Shown: positions 46,427 to 54,307 of the stretch, piece by piece
Layout: each line of letters opens with the position of its first letter
Numbering within the stretch: the stretch's first letter is position 1
Assembly (NCBI GenBank): GCA_963510375.1
Contig: CAUPES010000003.1
Span: 44,902 to 108,901, forward strand
Source of the DNA: Fastidiosipila sp963510375
GTDB lineage: Bacteria > Bacillota > Clostridia > Saccharofermentanales > Fastidiosipilaceae
Direction: 5' to 3'
Length of the DNA stretch: 64,000 bases
Notes under the pieces: generated by a model
The model's input: only the letters and a program-made list of their open reading frames with translations
The model's database searches: none
What the model was told of the DNA's origin: nothing
Made by a program: the position numbers and the translations under genes

Positions 46427-46743
46427 AAAGCCTCGATTTCTCTAATTGAAACTATTGACATAATTTAAATAATTAATCTAACTTTCATTAAGCCTTAACT
46501 TATGCCAATTTAATTTCTGAATACCCCTCACTAACTCTTTCTGCACTATAGGATAGTTTGCATTTATAATTAGGTACGCCAGCAAAGAATCACTACAGAA
46601 TTGCAATATAGTTAATATTATACAGTATAGCGATGTCAGATTTAGATAAAACGGAAATTGATAATCCTAAAATCAAAGACAATTTTGAAGCTGATGAGCC
46701 AATATCTGGTAGTCAACTTGAGATTTAATTCAAGCCCATCTGA

Positions 46744-46870
46744 TCTAGTATACATCAAATCAAAACAAGTTTACAGACTTCCTCTTGCAGATTTATTCTG
46801 TTAAAATATGGTTAATAAAAGATTTCCAAAGGGAGGTGGTTTTATGAGAGTGATTCACTATTGATTTTTA
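46744..46870 (+). repeat. Promoter/leader repeat, copy A
   Basis: About 125 bases that align, with mismatches and small gaps, to 48548-48667. Shared blocks include AGACTTC-TGCAGATTTATT, TTAAAATA-GGTTA and TTTTATGAGAGTGAT. Both contain TTG-AG and a TA-GGT hexamer 16 bases apart, a plausible promoter. Copy A keeps a strong SD (GGGAGGTGG) before the short ORF, while copy B has lost it. Confidence 0.65.
46844..46864 (+). CDS. Possible 6-residue leader peptide MRVIHY
   Basis: ATG with a near-perfect SD (AGGGAGGTGG) opens a six-codon ORF that ends 46 bases before the next gene. Copy B has the same start but without one T, giving MRVITIDFINN. Either this is a real leader peptide or an originally longer short ORF that has been frameshifted in copy A. 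No function is known. Confidence 0.3.
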   Translation: MRVIHY

Positions 46871-46910
46871 TTACACAAAAGTTGTTTTTTGAAGATATCC
46901 GGGGGCAATT

Positions 46911-47090
46911 ATGAAAAAAAGTGATTTATTTTTCGGTATAACTTTTATACTTTTATCAATATTATGTGCGACAGTTTTCTTTACACAAGTCAAACCAAAT
47001 ATGTACTTATTGATGCTATCTATAGTGTTACTAATCTCTGGACTAATTCTTCTAATAAAGTTTTTATGGAGAATATGGAGAAAAAATTAG
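46911..47090 (+). CDS. Small two-helix membrane protein (59 aa), unknown
   Basis: MKKSDLFFG... with two hydrophobic stretches (about 6-26 and 32-52) separated by a short polar turn, and a basic C-terminus (WRIWRKN). The SD GGGGG lies five bases before ATG. It is preceded by the promoter/leader repeat and followed by two genes for single-span membrane proteins on the same strand. I do not recognise the family. Size and topology would fit a toxin-like, immunity or transporter-accessory protein, but nothing in the sequence decides this. Confidence 0.55.
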   Translation: MKKSDLFFGITFILLSILCATVFFTQVKPNMYLLMLSIVLLISGLILLIKFLWRIWRKN

Positions 47091-47270
47091 AAAAATTATT
47101 TTTAAAATATCTATCCATTATCACCCTATTAGCAATATTGTTTTAAGTAACCTAAACATTTTGAAAGCAAGTGAACTTAATGGTGAGTACCCATACTCAG
47201 ACGAAACCTCAACATTAACAATAGAGTTGATTGAAAATAGTTATTTAGATATGGTTTAGGAATTATTCAT
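47091..47270 (+). pseudogene. Probable remnant of a small secreted or membrane protein gene
   Basis: An open frame without a proper start runs to TAG at 47258 and ends in LNGEYPYSDETSTLTIELIEN (shown in part), which looks like real protein. A second frame starting at ATG 47066 gives 26 hydrophobic residues. Together they look like one small gene broken by frameshift. Low certainty. Confidence 0.3.
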
Positions 47271-47888
47271 ATGATTTTGAAGGAAAATAAACATAACGAA
47301 ACTGACAATAACTTGACAAAGAAAGTAATCATTTCTCTATCAATGATAATATTGATTTTATTGATATTATTTGTCCCCTATACAAGTAGTATCCAGAAAA
47401 CTATTCCTTCTGTACATAAAAATGCAGAAGGAATATATCAAAAAAGTTACATATACATTTCTGGCGAAGTAAAAAGCACAGTTTTTAGAAATTTATATAG
47501 TTCCATTTTTAATAAAAATTATGATAATGATCCCTATTGGTACTTCAAAGGAATAATTGCTCCAGCAGAACTTATAGATAACGAATCTGATACGATAGAC
47601 TACGCAACTGATCTTCAACTTAATTCAAATGGGGAGCTATATTACTTACATATAATAGATTTTAAAGGTGGAGGTCTAAAGACAAATCACTCATTAGACA
47701 TCATCTCAGATGATAATATGTCAAAAATAATAATATTTGAGAACCTTAAGCCAGTTACAAATATAGATAGAGATGTGCATAAAATTCCTTTTTGGTTAGG
47801 GCCTGAATTTAGTGAAGAAAGAGCATACGAGATTTTCAAAAAACAATACATCTCAAGTTTCCAAAACTTACTTAAACGAACCGAGTAA
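47271..47888 (+). CDS. Single-span membrane protein, unknown (205 aa)
   Basis: A basic/polar N-terminus is followed by one membrane segment (about 19-37, VIISLSMIILILLILFV) and an extracytoplasmic domain of about 165 residues rich in Tyr, Asn and Asp. No known domain or motif is visible. It is the second intact gene of the plus-strand cassette, 18 bases upstream of another single-span protein of similar design. Strongly AT-rich, unlike the flanking core genes. Function unknown. Confidence 0.6.
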   Translation: MILKENKHNETDNNLTKKVIISLSMIILILLILFVPYTSSIQKTIPSVHKNAEGIYQKSYIYISGEVKSTVFRNLYSSIFNKNYDNDPYWYFKGIIAPAELIDNESDTIDYATDLQLNSNGELYYLHIIDFKGGGLKTNHSLDIISDDNMSKIIIFENLKPVTNIDRDVHKIPFWLGPEFSEERAYEIFKKQYISSFQNLLKRTE

Positions 47889-47906
47889 GAAAAAAAGAGG
47901 TAATAT

Positions 47907-48455
47907 ATGGTTGCTTATAAAAAATTTAATGGCAAAAAATTTTTAAAAATAATTTTGATAATACTCTTAATAATTATAATCTCATTAACTATATTTTGGT
48001 GGTGTTACACTCCTTCTATTAGCTCTTTTTTGTCAAACAAACCTACAGAAGTTACCATATTTCTTCACGTTTCTAAATCTACTGAGCAGTTAAAGAAAGA
48101 AAAAGCAGACTTTATGGATACAGGAATATCATTAGAACGTTATGAATTTGCTAAAAATAAAAGAGAAGAATTAGATAAACTAATTGAATTTTTTGATGAT
48201 ATCAATTTAAGAATTGATATATTCACAACCCTTAATAATTTTTTAGGCGCAGAAGGTAAAAATATGCCAGAAGGATTTAAATATCTAATCTATACATCGC
48301 TTGTATACCCTAACAACAAAAGTGATTTATTATTTTTGTCAAGACTAGAGTTCAAGGGTCCTGGTAAAATAAAATACAAAATAATAAATAACGATAAGAT
48401 TGATGAACTAGTAGACTACATAAAGGCTAATGGGCAACTTGAAGAAAACAAGTAA
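47907..48455 (+). CDS. Single-span membrane protein, unknown (182 aa)
   Basis: One N-terminal membrane segment (about 12-34, FLKIILIILLIIIISLTIFW) and an extracytoplasmic domain of ~145 residues with a charged helical part (KEKADFMDTGISLERYEFAK...). No recognised family. SD GAGG lies seven bases before ATG. Last gene of the plus-strand cassette, ending at a strong terminator. It shares topology with the preceding protein but no clear sequence similarity. Confidence 0.6.
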   Translation: MVAYKKFNGKKFLKIILIILLIIIISLTIFWWCYTPSISSFLSNKPTEVTIFLHVSKSTEQLKKEKADFMDTGISLERYEFAKNKREELDKLIEFFDDINLRIDIFTTLNNFLGAEGKNMPEGFKYLIYTSLVYPNNKSDLLFLSRLEFKGPGKIKYKIINNDKIDELVDYIKANGQLEENK

Positions 48456-48499
48456 CTTAAATTCATATTGAGATTAAATTTCTTTTAGTAAAGAGTTAA

Positions 48500-48529
48500 A
48501 GAGAGGGAAGAAATTCCCTCTCTTTTTTG
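48500..48529 (+). terminator. Terminator of the small membrane-protein cassette
   Basis: AGAGAGGGA and TCCCTCTCT form a 9-bp perfect stem with a 6-base loop, followed by TTTTTTG on the plus strand. Confidence 0.85.
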
Positions 48530-48547
48530 TCTAAAATCGTAGAGATT

Positions 48548-48667
48548 TCTAGACCAAACAAAAGCAGATTTATAGACTTCTGCTTGTAGATTTATTTTAT
48601 TAAAATAAGGTTAGGAAATAATTACCATAAGAAGCAATTTTATGAGAGTGATCACTATTGATTTTAT
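48548..48667 (+). repeat. Promoter/leader repeat, copy B (decayed)
   Basis: Second copy of the repeat at 46744-46870, in the same orientation and 1.8 kb away. The promoter-like hexamers remain, but the strong SD has been replaced by AAGAAGCAA. What follows is a broken short ORF instead of an intact cassette. Confidence 0.65.
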
Positions 48668-48700
48668 AAATAATTAGCGAAAGTTTAGAAAAGGATAAAA

Positions 48701-48817
48701 ATGAAGAAAAAACTTTATATCATATAATTAATACCTCGTACTAATAGTGCTGAAAGTAGTAAATTATTAGAAAATCTCATTAATCTACAGGAGGAGCTAA
48801 TTGGGAAACGTTTATAA
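48701..48817 (+). pseudogene. Short ORF interrupted by a stop (MKKKLYII*...)
   Basis: A 38-codon frame starting at ATG 48701 with an AAAGG SD is interrupted by TAA after eight codons; the rest reads LIPRTNSAESSKLLENLINL and onward to a stop. It occupies the position after repeat copy B that the 59-residue gene holds after copy A. Probably a decayed small gene. Confidence 0.3.
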
Positions 48818-48843
48818 TTTAAGATTTGTAGATGCTATTGTTC

Positions 48844-49887
48844 TCAAGCTTTTATATACTTAGTCGCTCTTCCACTACCTACTTGTTTAATCAAGCTCCC
48901 ATCTCTTAGTTCTTTTAATGCTCTCTCAATAGTTCTACTTGAAATATCTGGACAAAGTATAACGATGTCAGATTTAGATAGAGCTTCTAAGGAATTTTCA
49001 AATACCTTCATCACTCTTTCAGTAGATGTCAAAGACTTTTCTCCTATTATTTTAAATCTCTCATCACATTCACTATATGCTTTATAAATTATTGATAACA
49101 TATATTTTATAAATGGCAACTCGTCATTGGTTCCAGAATGCCAATTTTTGCTTGATGCTTGTAATTCTTCGTAATACAAATCTTTCGTGTCTTCGATTAT
49201 CATTTCTAATGAAATATATTTTCCCACAAAAAAACCATTTTTATAAAGAAGCAGAAGTGTTAGCAGCCTTGACATTCTACCATTTCCATCACTAAAAGGA
49301 TGAATGCACAAAAAATCATGAATTACAACTGGAATTAGCAACAATGGTGGTATGTTTAATTTTACAGCTTCAGCGTAAGCACTAATCATTTTATCAATAT
49401 AAGATTCTGTTTCCAAAGCCGATACAGGTTGAAATCTTATTCGTTTTTCTCCAAGTGCGTTTATTTCAACTATACTATTATCCATACTCTTAAATTTACC
49501 CTTATGACTTTCACCAGAGTAAGAATATAGTCCATTGAGTAATGTCAAAATATTATTTTTTGTAAATTCGATATTATCATAATCTTCGTGAATGATATCT
49601 AATAATTCCCTATAGCCATAAATTTCTGCTTCATTTCTATTTCTTGGTTGGCTTTTTTTCTTCATCAATTCTTTTAATCTACTATCACTTGTAGAAATTC
49701 CTTCAATTGCATTTGATGATTTTGTTGATTGGATCTTAGCAACTTCTACCATTTTTTCAAGTATATCTGAAAAATTAGCTACATATAGTTCTTGCTTTCC
49801 TTTGTATTCATATATTTTCGATATTAAATCATACAAATTTGCTGGTATATTTAAACTAATTAATTTTGAATAATTAAATTCTCTCAT
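48844..49887 (-). CDS. Fic-family AMPylase with N-terminal inhibitory motif and winged-helix C-terminus
   Basis: 347 residues. The complete Fic active-site motif HPFSDGNGR is at 196-204. An N-terminal inhibitory motif, S-x-x-x-E-G (Ser58...Glu62 Gly63, SNAIEG), marks a class II self-inhibited Fic. The last ~60 residues read as a winged helix (KSDIVILCPDISSRTIERALKELRDGSLI). Such Fic proteins transfer AMP to a target protein; the target here is unknown. There is no adjacent antitoxin gene. The promoter region carries an array of TGGCG/CGCCA half-sites, consistent with autoregulation through the winged helix (inference). SD AAGGTGGTG lies before ATG. Confidence 0.93.
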   Translation of the reverse strand: MREFNYSKLISLNIPANLYDLISKIYEYKGKQELYVANFSDILEKMVEVAKIQSTKSSNAIEGISTSDSRLKELMKKKSQPRNRNEAEIYGYRELLDIIHEDYDNIEFTKNNILTLLNGLYSYSGESHKGKFKSMDNSIVEINALGEKRIRFQPVSALETESYIDKMISAYAEAVKLNIPPLLLIPVVIHDFLCIHPFSDGNGRMSRLLTLLLLYKNGFFVGKYISLEMIIEDTKDLYYEELQASSKNWHSGTNDELPFIKYMLSIIYKAYSECDERFKIIGEKSLTSTERVMKVFENSLEALSKSDIVILCPDISSRTIERALKELRDGSLIKQVGSGRATKYIKA

Positions 49888-49903
49888 GAATCTTCACCAC
49901 CTT

Positions 49904-50004
49904 TCTCGCCATTTTACTATAATTGGCGTACATAAATCAATATTGGCGAGATTAATCTCGCCATTTTTACTAAAATTGGCGTATATAAATCAGGAATGGG
50001 GAGA
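49904..50004 (-). promoter_or_regulatory. Fic promoter inside repeated palindromic operator
   Basis: Two copies of a ~48-base unit with a 52-base period (starting at 49904 and 49956), each with CTCGCCA, an 11-12-base AT spacer and TTGGCG. Where the units meet, TGGCGAGATT is followed by its exact reverse complement, a perfect 20-base palindrome (49944-49963). On the minus strand a TATAGT -10-like hexamer lies in the AT spacer between CGCCA and TGGCG. A second, similar spacer lies upstream. Confidence 0.65.
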
Positions 50005-50034
50005 ATTTTCCACAACATTATTGTACAAGCTTAA

Positions 50035-51573
50035 TTACAAGACACTATTAAAAATAAATTCTTCCTTCAAACTTTCCTTACTTTGATCTTGTAAAATTCC
50101 CATAAAGAACCAGAAGAAAATTGACATGAAATTCAGCGAATATAGTAACCGTGTTTCTACTAAATCAATAATGATAAATGCTATAACTAAAGCATATATT
50201 ATGATCATGGATAAATCCAAGGAATGTTTCATACTGTATTGTAAATAAAACATTCTAACAATACTTAAATTCTGCAAGAAAAAATAAATAAGAAATACTA
50301 TTAATCCTAAAATACCTGAGGCTCCAACAATAGATATCAAAGAGCTATGAATTCCCCCTGCTTGAATTTCAGCCTTAGCAGTCGGAGATTTTACCGCGGC
50401 AGATACTCCTTCAACAACTCCAGAATATGAAACACCTAATAAAGGCTTATCATTCAGAAGTTTAATAGTTTCTAACCAAAACAAAATTCTGCCTCTATTT
50501 GGATCAACCAGTTGCGCAGCTGTACTCCTCTCTGGTGAAATTTTCTTCAAATCATCAGATTCAATGAAAATACCAGACTTCTTGTTCTTTATTTTTACAT
50601 TCAAATTATTATCAATCTTCTCAATAGCATTATCTGTATCCACTGGTATCCTCATAATAAAAGGTCTTATTACAAAAGTACTACTGACAATCAATACAGA
50701 TAAAAACATGGATAAAACTGCTGAAATCACGAACACTTTTGCCTTATTTAGCGAGAGCTTATTTTGATCTCTCTTTTCAATTTTGCCTATATTTTTTCTC
50801 ATTATTTTAATCTGCAAATTATATAAAACGGCTAATAAAACAAAAAAAGCAAATACTGCTAGTCCAACCAAGGCTGATCTACTATGAGCCAACACTATGT
50901 ATAAATACTGAATAATAATACTTATCACGTTAACTATCTTTGCAGTTTTACGATTCGCATAAGCAATGAAATACAAGGAAAAAGCTATACTAATTATTGC
51001 CAAGGCAGCTCCAGCATTAGGATTAAAGAAACCCCAAAGTCTGTTACTTGTGTTATCAAACCCTATCACATAAATCTGGCTTACCTGAATCCTGATACCC
51101 AAAACAAACATAATCAGACTGAGTATATTTACGACCATGGTAAAAGTGACCAGTACTGCCCCTAGCTGCTTAAATAATCTTTTCTTAAATTCTATGTTGT
51201 TCTTGTTAAAGTGATCATAAATCAAATAAAACTGCAGGAACATATACATTAAAGTCTGTAAGTTTGTACCCGTATTATATTGATGATTCAGGAATACCGA
51301 TGCTAAGTTCAATACCCAGAATACAGTCAAGACTATAAGTTCTTTATCCTTAGAAAAGCTAAGCCGCCTTCTCTCATTATCCCCATAAACATTAGCTTCA
51401 GTTAACGAAAACTTACCAACAACCAAAAGTATACCAATTAAAAACACTACAACATTTATAGTGCCTGTAATAAAAGCATAATCATGTGCTTCATTTAACA
51501 ATGAGCACAGCAGAAGCACCCAAAAATATAAAGAATAAATTTTAATCTCACTAAAACTTGTTTTTACATTCAT
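50035..51573 (-). CDS. O-antigen ligase/polymerase-like membrane protein, second copy
   Basis: About 512 residues, 11-12 membrane segments, and a Wzy/WaaL-type pattern: a large extracytoplasmic loop (about 320-430) preceded by RSALVGLAVF and holding RGRILFWLETIKLLNDKPLLGVSYS and GGIHSSLISIVGASGILG. Either the repeat-unit polymerase or a ligase that attaches the polymer to the wall. Start at ATG 51573 is a choice; a TTG 21 bases upstream is possible. Last gene of the polysaccharide locus. Confidence 0.8.
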   Translation of the reverse strand: MNVKTSFSEIKIYSLYFWVLLLCSLLNEAHDYAFITGTINVVVFLIGILLVVGKFSLTEANVYGDNERRRLSFSKDKELIVLTVFWVLNLASVFLNHQYNTGTNLQTLMYMFLQFYLIYDHFNKNNIEFKKRLFKQLGAVLVTFTMVVNILSLIMFVLGIRIQVSQIYVIGFDNTSNRLWGFFNPNAGAALAIISIAFSLYFIAYANRKTAKIVNVISIIIQYLYIVLAHSRSALVGLAVFAFFVLLAVLYNLQIKIMRKNIGKIEKRDQNKLSLNKAKVFVISAVLSMFLSVLIVSSTFVIRPFIMRIPVDTDNAIEKIDNNLNVKIKNKKSGIFIESDDLKKISPERSTAAQLVDPNRGRILFWLETIKLLNDKPLLGVSYSGVVEGVSAAVKSPTAKAEIQAGGIHSSLISIVGASGILGLIVFLIYFFLQNLSIVRMFYLQYSMKHSLDLSMIIIYALVIAFIIIDLVETRLLYSLNFMSIFFWFFMGILQDQSKESLKEEFIFNSVL

Positions 51574-51623
51574 GATAGATTCCAAATATTCCAACCTTTA
51601 AATAAAACAGTCAAACCTTTGAG

Positions 51624-52793
51624 TTAATCTCTTTTGAACAGGTCACGGGTGTAGACTTTTTCTTTGACATCAGCTAGATCTGAGCTATATCTATTTGTAA
51701 CAATTATATCTGAGATCTTTTTAAATTCTTCTAAATCATCAATAATTTCATAATTGTAAATATTATCTTTTTCCTGGAGCATAGGCTCATATAATACCAC
51801 TCTAATGCCTTCAGCTCTTAGTCTCTTCATGATTCCTAGAACTGAAGAGTGTCTATAGTTATCTGAACCTGATTTCATAGCTAGTTTATATATACCAACA
51901 ACTTCTGGTTTATGCTTAAGAATCTGTTGGGAAATAAAGTCCTTGCGAGTTCTATTAGATAAGACAATAGCAGAAATAAGTACTTCAGGTATGTCTTTGT
52001 AATTAGCTCTGAGTTGCTTAGTATCTTTAGGCAAACAATATCCACCATAGCCAAAGGAAGGATTATTATAGAAATCACCAATTCTTGGGTCTAAGCTGAC
52101 ACCCTTAATAACTGCCTCTGCATCTAAGCCTTTGACCTCGGCATATGTATCTAACTCGTTAAAGTACGCTACGCGCAATGCCAGGTATGTATTGGAGAAA
52201 AGTTTAATCGACTCTGCTTCGCTAGATTCAGTAAACAATACAGGGATATCCTCATCTATGGCGCCTTCTTGCAAAAGTTCGGCAAAGCGTTTAGCTTCGT
52301 GAGTCTTACCACCAACAACGATACGAGACGGGTGCAAGTTATCGTAGAGTGCTTTTCCTTCTCGCAAAAATTCCGGAGAGAAAATTATATTATCAGCAGA
52401 ATATTCTTGACGAATACGTTCTGTATAACCTACTGGTATTGTAGATTTTATTATGATTGTACTATTTGGTGCAAACTTTAGTGCTTCCTGAATAACAGCT
52501 TCAACAGATTTTGTGTTAAAGAAATCTTTATCCACATCATAGTCAGTAGGAGTTGCAATAATAACATAGTTAGCTCCTTTATAAGTTTCTGCTTTGTCCA
52601 TGCTTGCTTTTAGATTTAAATTTTTGTTCTGTAGATAGTATTCAATATCTGCATCGACTATAGGTGAAATTTTCTTGTTAACCATGTCAACCTTTTCGGC
52701 CATTAAATCATTAGCAACAACTTCATTATGCTGTGCCAAAAGAACGGAAATTGATAGACCTACATATCCTAATCCTATAACTGCTATTTTCAT
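51624..52793 (-). CDS. ugd: UDP-glucose 6-dehydrogenase-type nucleotide sugar dehydrogenase
   Basis: 389 residues. NAD-binding GLGYVGLS (7-14), KSTIPVGYTERI, the EFLREGKALYD segment, and catalytic Cys253 in GYGGYCLPKDT. It most likely oxidises UDP-glucose to UDP-glucuronate. The 4-epimerase encoded upstream in the same locus would turn that into UDP-galacturonate. Start is ATG 52793 with GGAG seven bases upstream; a longer frame has no SD. Confidence 0.92.
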   Translation of the reverse strand: MKIAVIGLGYVGLSISVLLAQHNEVVANDLMAEKVDMVNKKISPIVDADIEYYLQNKNLNLKASMDKAETYKGANYVIIATPTDYDVDKDFFNTKSVEAVIQEALKFAPNSTIIIKSTIPVGYTERIRQEYSADNIIFSPEFLREGKALYDNLHPSRIVVGGKTHEAKRFAELLQEGAIDEDIPVLFTESSEAESIKLFSNTYLALRVAYFNELDTYAEVKGLDAEAVIKGVSLDPRIGDFYNNPSFGYGGYCLPKDTKQLRANYKDIPEVLISAIVLSNRTRKDFISQQILKHKPEVVGIYKLAMKSGSDNYRHSSVLGIMKRLRAEGIRVVLYEPMLQEKDNIYNYEIIDDLEEFKKISDIIVTNRYSSDLADVKEKVYTRDLFKRD

Positions 52794-52855
52794 GTTTTTC
52801 TCCATAATATACGTAATATATTTTTAGTAATTTAAATATTATACACTAGTTAATT

Positions 52856-54307
52856 TTATTTATTGATAAGTACTTTGTTAACTGTATTACGTCTCTCCAC
52901 TATATCTATAGCATTATAAGCGCCCACTACATAGAATAATACAGAAAGAACAGCTGGATTAATTAAAACTGGTTGGAATAATCCTATGGTAAAAGCATTC
53001 ATCATTGAGAAAATAAATGTTGAAATTCCAAGTAGGTATTGCTTTTTGTCCTGCTCCTGGATATCTCGCATTCTCAGAAAGAATTGCCTTATATAATTTC
53101 TAACTGGATAAAATAACAGCGTCAGGAACAATGCAAACCCCACTATACCAAAAGCCAAAACATATTCTAAGACAAAATTATGTGGCGACATCTCAAAGCT
53201 TCTATTGTCCACTGCTGAGTATCTTACATTGTACTGTTTATATCCTGGTCCAAAAATAGGCTTACTCTTTATATCATTAAGAGCTGCCTTCCATGCTTGA
53301 AATCTTGATGAGTTACTATCAGATTTGCTAGCTTTAGCCTCTTCTTCAAGTTGCTTAATAAACTCATCCTCAGGGTCCATGCCATCGTCAGGATAGTTTC
53401 CTTCAGAATGAATTAATTTTACAATTGTATAAATTGGGCTTCTGGTCAAACCATATCTTATATGAGATTTCGAGTATGAAGCTGTGATAATAAAAGTTAG
53501 TGATAATATAACTGTCAATAATAATGGGATAGTTTTTTTCCAGTTATCTAAAAGTGCGAATACAAGAAAGAGTATAAAATTCAAACTTAATAGCAAGAAA
53601 TTAAGTCGTGTTCCAGAAATAATTACTGTAAAACTTGTCACAAACAGATGGAAAATAAATGTTATACCATATAGTAATTTTAGCTTTTTATTCAACTCAT
53701 ATTTCTGGGTATAAGCATAAATAAGATACAGCAATGGTAGTAAAATTAATAAAATATGTGTTCTAATAATATGACTCTGTGCAATTACATAGCTAAGTTT
53801 ACTTGGAGCAAATGCAAGCCACATTGCAATTGCCGAGAAACACAGACTAAATATTGCAGTAGCTTTGATAATATTCTCAAATTTAGGTTTAATGAACATA
53901 AAGTATAAAACAATCCAAGATGTTACTATTACAACTCTAGGAATTAGCAAACTCTGTTTAAAAGGCGCCTTAAACAAAATTCTAAATATACTTACAAGAG
54001 CACAGTAAACAAGGAAGCTCATAACAAGCAATAATTCAACTGATTTCTCCTTCTGCAAAATATTTTTAATATTAAATCGACTTCTACTAATTTCTTTACT
54101 ATTTTCCCATAAATATCGTATAAAAAGATAAATACCTACAGAATAAAAAGCTAGTCCGAGAAAATCAATACCATAGAGCATAATTACTCCACTTCTTGTA
54201 AATGGTACTTTGACATTAGACTGCCATAATACTGAAAACAAAATTAGCAGTAAAAAAGATATTTGAAAAGTATTTGAATTAGTTTTTAAATTTTGATCTT
54301 TATTCAT
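52856..54307 (-). CDS. O-antigen ligase/polymerase (Wzy-C) membrane protein
   Basis: 483 residues with 10-12 membrane segments. The Wzy_C region is recognisable by a loop with RFQAWKAALNDIKSKPIFGPGYKQ (about 335-357) and MSPHNFVLEYVLAFGIVGF (about 371-390), with the HN typical of WaaL/Wzy proteins. Probably the polymerase for the repeat unit. Overlaps the flippase gene by one base. Confidence 0.85.
   Translation of the reverse strand: MNKDQNLKTNSNTFQISFLLLILFSVLWQSNVKVPFTRSGVIMLYGIDFLGLAFYSVGIYLFIRYLWENSKEISRSRFNIKNILQKEKSVELLLVMSFLVYCALVSIFRILFKAPFKQSLLIPRVVIVTSWIVLYFMFIKPKFENIIKATAIFSLCFSAIAMWLAFAPSKLSYVIAQSHIIRTHILLILLPLLYLIYAYTQKYELNKKLKLLYGITFIFHLFVTSFTVIISGTRLNFLLLSLNFILFLVFALLDNWKKTIPLLLTVILSLTFIITASYSKSHIRYGLTRSPIYTIVKLIHSEGNYPDDGMDPEDEFIKQLEEEAKASKSDSNSSRFQAWKAALNDIKSKPIFGPGYKQYNVRYSAVDNRSFEMSPHNFVLEYVLAFGIVGFALFLTLLFYPVRNYIRQFFLRMRDIQEQDKKQYLLGISTFIFSMMNAFTIGLFQPVLINPAVLSVLFYVVGAYNAIDIVERRNTVNKVLINK

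Larger units (their letters stand above)
46427..46910. other. Gene-free stretch with gene scars and a promoter/leader repeat
   Basis: 484 bases between the response regulator and the small membrane-protein gene. It holds the upstream region of the regulator, a 28-base stretch at 46624-46651 closely matching part of the fic gene, and repeat copy A with its leader ORF. I see no other supportable gene. Confidence 0.6.
48456..48843. other. Gene-free stretch: terminator, repeat copy B and a broken short ORF
   Basis: 388 bases without an intact gene. It contains the cassette terminator, repeat copy B, and the interrupted short ORF at 48.70 kb, each listed separately. Confidence 0.7.

Noticed and set aside
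46633..46728. 31-residue acidic ORF (MSDLDKTEIDNPK...) resembling a peptide leader
   Set aside because: No SD, no Cys or Ser/Thr-rich core, no processing genes; its start overlaps the fic-like scar on the opposite strand.
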